Of a stretch of 64,000 nucleotides of DNA, positions 12,101 to 22,200 are shown piece by piece. Origin of the DNA: Tenodera sinensis (Eukaryota; Arthropoda; Insecta; Mantodea; Mantidae). The notes under the pieces are model-generated. The model made no database searches. It saw only the letters and a program-made list of their open reading frames with translations, and was not told the DNA's origin. A program made the position numbers and the translations under genes. Every line of letters starts with the position of its first letter. Position 1 is the first letter of the stretch. The stretch is from contig CM060972.1 in the NCBI GenBank assembly GCA_030765045.1, forward strand, positions 54,160,471-54,224,470, read 5' to 3'.

Positions 12101-15100
12101 TTGTTAACAATGCTGTCAACTGCTAGGATCATATCAGTGATGCCAGTGTATTGAAATTTCATTTCACAGGAGTTCTTTTATATGGGGCTGTCATTTTTAA
12201 GCATACTTAAAAACCATTAATCTGGTCTGGATTTAAACCTGTGACCTTGGGATCAGTAGACCTGCACCTAACCAAAAGAGCTAACCAGACTGACAAAGAA
12301 TTAGTGATGATGGTAGCGATGGTGACAGCGGCGGCAGTGCTGGTGGTGGTGGTAGTGTTGGCAGTAGCTGTGAAAGCTTAAGTGCCCTCTTTTAGAAGTC
12401 TGCACATACATTTTTGGAGCCCTTTGTGCCTCCAGACCTGGATGTTAATCAAATCTGATGGTTCAGATTAAATCGAGCACAGCCTTCATATCTGACGTTA
12501 TATCCTCACATTCAAGAAATGGGCACTTAAGATATGCGTATCTGTGCATAGTGAATCCGTCACATTTGCATAGTATATACTGAAAGGTTCCATATTCCCC
12601 TCTGCATTTCTTGCATAAAGAATCTTGGGTATCATCACCATCATCATTATCATTATCGTCATTATCATTTTTGTACGCTAACATCCTCCGATCTAATGTC
12701 ATATCAGACGATGAATGAATAAAATGGGTGCAATGATGCTCAAATGAGCCAGAAGTCCAAAGAGCTTCAAGTTACCCAACATTCGTCTTCTCAGGATAAG
12801 GAAAAAACTCTTATCCGAATAACTCACCCTGAGCAAGATTCGAACTCGTAACCTCTCGGATGTGAGGCAGACACTCCACCACCACACTACATACAGGCCG
12901 TCGTCGTCATCATCATCATCATCTTTCAGAAAACGATGCATTAGTCACCTTGGGTCTCATGCCATTTGTTCTTCAAATAAGATGGACAATGGCAAATTAC
13001 CCGATACAACAGAACTCTCTGGTAAAGGCACCACAGCTTGTTGGTTCCCCAGTTAGTGATGAACTGGAGATCCCAGACTTCATCCAATTGAGTGGCAGAC
13101 TGAATGGAAAACCAGCACTACAGGTAGGCAAACTTAAAGATGTTTCCAAGCATTGAGCAGGGACTACATATGAAGAAATTAAGAACCATAAAGAGACTTT
13201 ACATAATGGGGCATGGACCGTGCGGACATACCTTTGTAGTTTTGGGCTGCATGATAATGACAGATGCAGGTGCGATGCCGTGAAGTCCCCAGAACATGCC
13301 ATCTGAAATGTCCTCTTACTCTAGATGATAAAGTGACTGAAATCTCATACCTAGAGAATAGACGAATATATGAAATTTTGAGTAATCTGCATCCTTTGGC
13401 AAGGATAGCAAAACTAACACACATGTTCTCCACTAAAGCCAGTATTGAATATTGTGGTAGACGGCATAAAGCATAGCAAGAGATCAACTACCAATATCTA
13501 CATATCTTATTTATAGTGTTTAATATTTTAATGTATCTCTGTTTTAATTATTATTGTTTTCAATGCTTAATATTTTAATATTAACTTAGTGGTAGTCTAG
13601 TAAATATGTATACAAATGCAAAGTAAAGCTGTAATAAAAATATACACAACTGATGTGAAAAAGATTAGATTTAGACTCAATATATAATTCTATCACTCTC
13701 CTGGACTTCAAGATCAAAATTGCAGTGAACAAAGTTTATATGAAAATTAATAAAGGAAAATAGTCCAGATTATAAAACACTCATCAGACTTGAAGAATAA
13801 AGAGGCCGAGGTCTTGCCGATACGCAAGATCTGTTTGTTTTTTTCACCCAGAAAATGATAACTGTACTGCCCTAGAAGACAAACCATGACAGTAGAACAC
13901 TTAAAAAATCTGATGTGTTGCACTTGCATGACTTTCTGTACTTACTTCTGTACAAACAATTCTTATAAACACATTCTTCTAATGCATGTTAATCAGAATA
14001 AACCTTCCTAGAAATGGCTTAACTACATCTTTCCTTGTAAGTACAATGAGAATGTGGTAGTCTTTAATGGAAGTCAAATCTTTTAAGAGCTGGTCACTAT
14101 GTGAGGGCTTTGAAATTGTGTTCTCTTTTCATGACCAAGCGATAAAAAAATGAACAAAAACTTCCCATTTGAGAGTATTACAAAAATCAAAGCAGTAACA
14201 AGAAATGTATCTTGTTGTTAGCTAATGCTGGATTTCTGACAATGAAGTCATTAATCCTCTTGCCCTCCAATATTTTTCACTGATGATATTGAAGAGAGCA
14301 ATAGCAGTAATAGTAACCGCTTTTTAGAGAGCACCATATTTTTATGTTTTGGCGGTCACATCGCTCTCTCACAACCCCCAGAATGTCTGGAGGACCACAC
14401 CTGTCGTTGGTTTACAGGTCTCACCGACCTGACCGGGAGAATTATCAAAATAAATTCACCGACCATATCCTCTGATTACCAATCAGAGGACGTATTACAT
14501 GACATGAAATGTATCTAAAATGGTTCACCCCACAAAATATTTGTATTTGACATAACATTATGTCAAATACAAATAATATCAAATGCAAATCTGCATTGTT
14601 TATGCAATAAAATTTTATGGTTTATCAGCTATACAAAAGCCACCCAGAATGAAGAGGACTTCTGAGACCATACCCAGAAAATTCACTGCACACATTTCAT
14701 TTGATATGAAAATATCTTAAACATATCGTATTTTAACCAAAATTGTTAGAACCATTTTCAAGAAAATCAAAATTTTTGAAAAATATTTTATGTAAAGGAG
14801 TGGGAAGCTCTTCATGTCCTGTCGGAACATGCTGAACTTAAATACCAAAACACAAACATACACATACATCCTTTCTAAACAGTCTTTTTTTAGATTCATG
14901 TGATCTCAAGAGATGTAGGCATTTCCAGTGAAATCTCAGTGTCAAACATTTAAGTTAAAAAAAAAAATTAAAATTATTTTGTTGTTTAACGACGCTGTCA
15001 ATTGCCAGGATCACATCAGCGTCGCCGGTGTGCCGGAATTTTGTCCCGCAGGAGTTCTTTTACATGCCAGTAAATCTACTGACATGGAGCTGTCGTTTTT

Positions 15101-16230
15101 AAGCACACTTAAAAACCATCGACCTGGGCCAGATTTGAACCCACGACCTTGGGAACAGTAGGCCAGCGTCTAACCAACTGAGCCACCCAGACCGACAAAA
15201 ACAAACATTTAAGTGGAATGCTAGATTTCTCCTACTTACTATACATAGTAAAGAAAGTAAACATGAGGCAAGTTGAGAGCTTTTTCACTTTTTATTACTT
15301 CATTCAGTTTTCAGTTTCAGTTTTCACTCTCACTTCGTTTTGTACTGCCACTTCGCTCTTCTTTGCACATAGCATTGTATTGAGCAACACACGAAGCAGC
15401 CTTTTCTTCCTTCCAGTGCACACTAAATGTCAAATCTGTGCATCTTTTGTGGTGTTACATTTATGAAAATGCAATTTCATTCTAGCTACTAATCCCTCCA
15501 TCTCTACTCAGCATTACTTACATTTAGTTTCCATGCCTTTTGGACTTGAAGTGAAATACTTTTTGATCCCCATATGGGATTAAGTTCTCAAGCTGGATTA
15601 CTCAATTTAAGATAACAGCAAGCTTCTTGCTATACTTTTACAACAGAACATATCCAACATTGCAGCTCTTCTGCTAGCAAATTACTACTGTTGGGGTAAA
15701 ATAGGTCTTTACTCAACAGTGGCAACAAACATACTGAACAAAAACAGCAGTGTGGATTTTAGCAATGGATTACAAGCAACAATACTTGCATAAGTAAGCC
15801 AACTGATTTTAACAATGAAGTTTTACTGCTAAAATCAATTGATTTAAATCAGTGCATGCTGATTGCTGGATATTAACAAAATCAAACAAATCAGAATCTA
15901 TCAAGTAAAAATGAGATTTTTATGATCACTTCTAGAATTAAAATGATATATGATATGAAGTGAGTTATGAGAGAAGAATTTGACAAAGCGTTCGATGACA
16001 GAAAAAGTGATAACTAAGTTTAGGAATTTTATGCTAATAGCACTGTCCTTCAATAGTTTCCTGGCTTTGTTGAACATTGGCCACCTTTATGGAAAAGAAT
16101 GCTCTGATTTGAAATATTGTGGACTTTCTGTAACATAACTTTTATGCCAGTTAATATTTTATTAATTATACCAGACACTAATTAATATAATTATAATTGT
16201 GATTACAAATACATATTTTACAGCAACAAA

Positions 16231-16281
<51 letters not shown>

Positions 16282-19200
16282 CAACTTTATCATACTACGG
16301 AACTTTAGGGCATATGTAGGGCATATACGTATTTACAAAACAAAATACTCCATGTATACTTTGCTATCCATCCATACTTTTAGGGGTCCAAATTACCTAG
16401 TTGTCGACTGGCCTTTAAACACCACTCATTCACTCTATTCTTTTATCTTTCGGTATGGTGGGCCACAGGTTAATGATAGCTCGAGTGCCGAATGACTGGC
16501 ATTTATTTGGCAATGAGTGACCCTGTGCAGACAAAGCTTTCAATCGTTGCATCTTAAATTAATAGGCACTAGTAAAACACTTGTCCTTATAGGGGCCTAT
16601 GTGTCTTAATATATCACCTCAGAATTTGAGTTGGTTTTTTAAATTACTGTTATCAGTAATGAAGTTTCCACAAAAGATTTATTATTGTTAATTATTTTTA
16701 AGTTTGTGTTGTGTAGTCGTACATCCCACAATGGCTTTCACCTCTTCTAGGAGAAATCTCCTAGAACATTGTTATTTGTAAACAATCCATATATTACATA
16801 TGTAGTTCTTTCCCATTACACAAAGAAATCTTACATTTACATACCTTAACTCTGCTTGCAGTGAGACCGAACAAACAAACAATCACACCATTTACTAACA
16901 AAGCATATTTTGTGTATTTTAAAGTTAATCCTAGGAGATCAAAGTCAAATATGGGCATCACATACTGTTTGTAAAACAATGTAGTTAAGGGCCAAGATAG
17001 TGGTACAATGGAAAACAGAAATTAAATGAGGTTGGGATTGTCATGGTATGGAGTGAACAAAAAAAAAAGAAAGAAAACCACTATAATGATTCTTGCTTCT
17101 GCATGTGTAAAGCATCATGATACAATAAAACAAAAATTAAATACCCAGATGGACTGCTATAAGAACTCTGCCTGTTATTATTGAGAAATTTTGCATACTG
17201 TATTTATTTTATAATGCACGTTTTTACACCACTAGCACTATTTTCATTATAATATTTTATGATTCGTAAAAAAACCTTACATGATACAAACAGAAATCAC
17301 CATTAAATTTTAATTAATATCATCTTTCAGACCTCAAACTGATAAAAACAAAAACAAAAAAATAAAATTTTGCAGGCCAATAATATGCAAGCACTTATAC
17401 ATTTAAACATCCACAATATACATAGCTGCAGGAATATTTTCAAAATAGAATTTCTAAAACTATTAGTAATTAAATATTTTGAAGTGCTTTCTTTTGTGTA
17501 AAATAATAAGTTACATTTTTACAAATTTTTAGGCATACTAAACAATAAAACTGTAAGTAAATTTAACACTACTTTTACATATAACTACCATACACTTGAA
17601 TAAAACTCCTCAACACCCACCTTCATACTGTGAGCAAACTGCTACGACCAGTAACATGAGCTATTGTTTGGACTAAATGTGAGCTACCATCAGTGTTGCA
17701 AAGATTCAAGACCTACTCCATGGCACATATTCGGAAATATACAGGGTTCTTCATTTAAAATCTAATGGGTGCATTGCATTTTGTCTATGTGCGATTGGGT
17801 GGTTTTCTTTTGTAGTGTTTAACGCCCGCTTTTACTACTAAGGCACCGCAGCCGGTGACACTGATGATACATGGAATGAAGATGGAGCACTAGTGGAATG
17901 AGATGGCGGGGGAAACCAGAAAACCTGCCCCAGCGCCGCTTCATCCACAACGAATCCCACATGCAGTTGGCTAGGATCGAACCCAGGCTGCTGCAATTGG
18001 GTGTGCCACAGGTGGCTTTGCTCCTATATAAACTCTGTGCTTAAAGCAGAGTCCACCTTATAGAAGATGCTGGAAATGTCATGCACCCTCGGCTGAACAA
18101 GCATTATATCAGAACACATTCTGATTCACACGATTAAGTTGGGTCACAGTAATGCTTCCGATTTCATGCCTAATATTTTGTTTTAGTTCTTCCAACGTAT
18201 GAAGATTTGCTTTGTAAACTCTGTCTTTCAGGTTGCACCACAAGTAAGCATCACACACTGTTAGATTGGGAGAGCGAGAGGGCCATACATTAGCACTAAT
18301 CACTCTATCTTCAAACATTTCGCTAATTTTATAAATGGGCTCCTCTGCTGTATTAACAGTAGCAGCATCTTGTTGAAACCACCCGTATGATTTCTCTTCT
18401 TCTGTCGATACATAATAAAATGGGGTCAAAATGTCATTTCGGTACCCCTCTGCATTTACAGTCTGCTCGTAGAATATTGGACCAATTATGCATCTAGCGC
18501 TTACAGCATACCAAACTCCAATACTCTGATCATAATGAGGGATTTCTTAAAGATGTGGATTTTTAGAGGCCCAGTCCAACTGATAAGAGTGCTGACATGA
18601 CCATTTATGTGGAACCATGCCTCATCGGAAAAGAACAGAAGCTGTGGATCAATTAAACCATCATTCACTGATGAAAGAAACCATTCACAATAATGCATTC
18701 GAGATACTGGGTCACCTTGTTTTAAAGCATGCACACTTGTACATTCATATGGTTTTAGTTTTAAGAATTTAATTGCTTTATGTGCAGAAGACTGAAATTC
18801 CCATCTGTTGTTCTAATTTTGGGATGGATTTGGTTGGTGAATGTTCAAAACAAGTTTGAGAGGTAGAACTGGAACTTAAAAACTCAATGCCACAACTGGG
18901 ATTTGAACCACAGACCTTCTGCTTACCAGGCGGCTGCTCTAACCACTGAGCTATTGTGACAAACTGCCAGAATGGCATTAAATTCTCAAACCAGTTCGTA
19001 TTTCTCCTGGTAAACCACTCACCAACAGTAAGTTTGTTGGCATAAATAAATAATAATGTTCAAAACAAGTGCCTATTTCATCTAACTTTCCCTCAGTTAA
19101 AACTATATGTTTAAGCTTTCATTTTTTGTTTGCCACAGAACCACTGATTTTGAATTTCTTCACAATCTTGTAAATTGTAAATTTGGAAGGAGGCACTTCA

Positions 19201-22200
19201 CCAGGGTACGTTTGAATATATGCTGTGCAAACAGCTTTGTGATTTCCATTTATAATAACTCTCACAGACAAAAATGTGTTGCTCTGGAGTCCAGCGCCTG
19301 TTCACCTTGGTGGCCAGTACAATACTGCAGAGTGGAGTGCACACCACTAGCTCACAGGCACATTGGCAGCCTGTATGGGGGAATCCAGCAAGGTCGCGGG
19401 AGAGGTGAAACACTGTGTGCTCTGTTAGGTTTTAAATGAAGAACCCTGTATACATACTTTTAATTACATAAAAAACTATACAATAATTTTAATAGTTCAA
19501 AGTTTATGGTGTTAACATATTTCACAAATTGACCCAAATATTTGTTCACAATGTTGCTGTGGTTTATTGGCCAGTTCGCTTTGCTTCTGGTTCTGGCCTT
19601 GAAGACACTGTGCTGACGATCCAATGTTGGGCACTCCCATAGAACATGATCAACAGTTTGTTCAGTGTTACTGCAAGGACATCTAGGACTTTCAGAAATC
19701 CCAAATCATTGGTATAAGACCTTAATTTTCCATGTCCAGTTAGCATCGTTATGTTTGATGTAAAAGATATGTTGACCTTTGTCTTGTCTATCACCTTCAG
19801 GAGGAATTTCATCTTTAGTTATGCTTGACCACATCTGCTGCCATTTCACACAGAAATGTAATTCACTATATATTTTAAAGTTGCTGTTCTTAACTGTAAC
19901 GAAAACTGAACATGATTTCCACACGTGAATGTACGATTAAGTTTCACAAACCTTAATTGTAACCATAGATTAATTAGCTACAATTATGCTTAGTGTCCAA
20001 ATTGCTTGCATTTGCAACACCCATAACACCAATTTACAGTTATTCAAGTGAAGAATAGTTTGAAAAGTAGATTATTCTAAAAAATGTTAGACCTACAAAA
20101 CATGTTTTTCAAATTTGGCATAATTCCTGTGATTATTAAAGATTAATTTATTTTTTGACAGATTAAGGTACCAAAAAATACTAGTGAATAGAGAGTGGGT
20201 GAAAGATGACCCCTAAAAGTAGAAGGAACACCTCAATCAAGAGCAAGATAGGGTAAAAAGAACAAAACAGTAACATAGAAATGTATTTCAAATAAGCATA
20301 AGGATCTTCCTTCCTTAGAAGTTTGAAAACAGTGTTGTTATAATCAATTTAATCTAAAAGGTGAGTCAATTAATAACACTAAACAACACTTACATTTATA
20401 ATTTTCCGGAACGTGTTAAGGAGGCTAACTTTCCTCCATTGTCAACCGGACAATGACTGGGTTTCCATGGTGCGGATGGCAATACTTCTGATGTTTCCTC
20501 TGGTGACGGTTCAAGGAACTTGCTGAAAATATCTTTCTGGGGAATGTCGAAATCAAATACTCAGTTTCTATTTTTTAAAATGAAGATTTGTTCCAATGTG
20601 GACAGCTCTTGTGTTCCAGTTATGTGTTTCAGGAGTATCAGTTCCGGCTTTATGTTGCGATTTTTTATCCAAAAGTAAAAGGCAACTGCTGATTTTTCCA
20701 ATTGTTTGCTCTTGATGTTCCTAACATGTTCCTTGGATCTAATTTCTAGGATTTTTCCTATGTATACTTCAGTACAATCACTGCATCCAATTTGGTGTAT
20801 GCTGGATTTTTTGTTAGGTGAAATAGCATCTTTTATGTATGAATTCAGCAGGTTTTTCATGGAGTAATGGTTTACTGATGCTAACTGAATGTTATGCTCC
20901 TTGAACACTTTTGAATTTATCAAAGGCCCATGGATGATATGTGAATTTTTTGAATGTCATTTTTTCATTTTTGTTTCTGCTGCTGTGAGTGTTGTAGTTT
21001 CCTTTAATTATTTTTTCTTTTACGTTTTTTATCTACTAATTCCTTAGGGAAGCAGTTTTTTTGTGCTATTTGAATTATTTTGTAATATTTTGTTTTGTAT
21101 TCTTCCCCAACAATCACGTTATTTCAGGATTCTATGGTATTTCAATGTGTACGAATAATCTTCTTGCACTGAAAATGTTATCCAAATGTCACACCCAATA
21201 CATGCAATAACCCAAAAGTGTAAGCAGTTCAAAATGCAAACCAATAACAAGAATATCTCGAAAATGATTCTTCTTCTGCTTACCCTCCCCTTATATAGGA
21301 CTTAGAAGTTAGTGCCTAGGGTCAGATGCCTGTGAGAGAGCAGAGAAACCTATGGACCAGAATGAAGACCTGGAAGCAGGTGGTCAGCCAAGCACCAGGT
21401 ATGATAGTGAGGAGGAGGATGATATGAAATGCATACAAAATGGATGATCTGAAAGGTGATGAAGTAATTGTTGGAATGAGTGGCAGGGGAAACCGGAGAA
21501 AACATGCCCAGATACTACTTCGTCCATCATAAGTACCACATGCGAGGTCTCTTGGGATCGAACCCGGGCTTCCTAAGTGGTAGGCAAATGAATGGTCTAA
21601 CTGCTCAGCTACAAAAATGATTAACTCAAAAAAAATGTTCACACAAATTGTCTGCTATAACAAGATCCACATTTTTTGGTGAAATAATTTCTCTATTTCT
21701 TAACGTTTACCAGTTATGCAAAAGTAATTCAGAATGAAGCGTACTTTAGAAGCTATCGTCAGGAAATTCAAGATGCACATTTTATCTTGCATGAAAATAT
21801 CTTAAACATACGAAATTTTAATCAAAATTGTTACATCTATTTTTGAGGATATCAAAATTTTTTTAAAATGTTCCATTAAAAAAAAGGTTTAATGTGGGGA
21901 ATTTTCTTGAAAATCTTTGGGTTGCATCCTTGGAAGATGCTGAACTTAAACACAAATTGCATTTAACTGTTTTTGAGTTACACTGTTACCAGACAGGCAC
22001 ACGCAAACACACATGCACACAGCTTTTTCTAAAAATACGTCCTTTTGGATTTAGTGAATCTAAAAACATGTATTTTCGGTAAAATCTTAGTATCAAGTCT
22101 TTAGGTAGAACAGCACTTCTACACTTCTGTACATACTATAAATATGTGTAGAGAAAGAAAGAGAAGAAAGAAGCCCTTTTCAATTTGAACATTGACATTA

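Larger units (their letters stand above)
17742..19448 (-). mobile_element. Complete but inactive Tc1/mariner-type element with two SINE insertions
   Basis: Inverted repeats CAGGGTTCTTCATTTAAAA and its complement ending AACCCTG form the ends, each next to a TA (17740-17741, 19449-19450), the target of this superfamily. On the minus strand the transposase can be followed from an N-terminal helix-turn-helix (WTPEQHIFVCESYYK, about 19360) through SDEAWFHINGHVS (about 18640) and WFQQDAATVNTAEEP (about 18370) to LHTLEELKQNI near 18180. Stops and frameshifts break it. Two SINEs sit inside (17802-17992, 18856-19054), both with target duplications, so they came later. Confidence 0.9.

Noticed and set aside
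16794..16979. Minus-strand frame with splice-like borders as a missing MEAK7 exon
   Set aside because: No similarity to MEAK7, and exon 1 joins exon 2 in phase without it.
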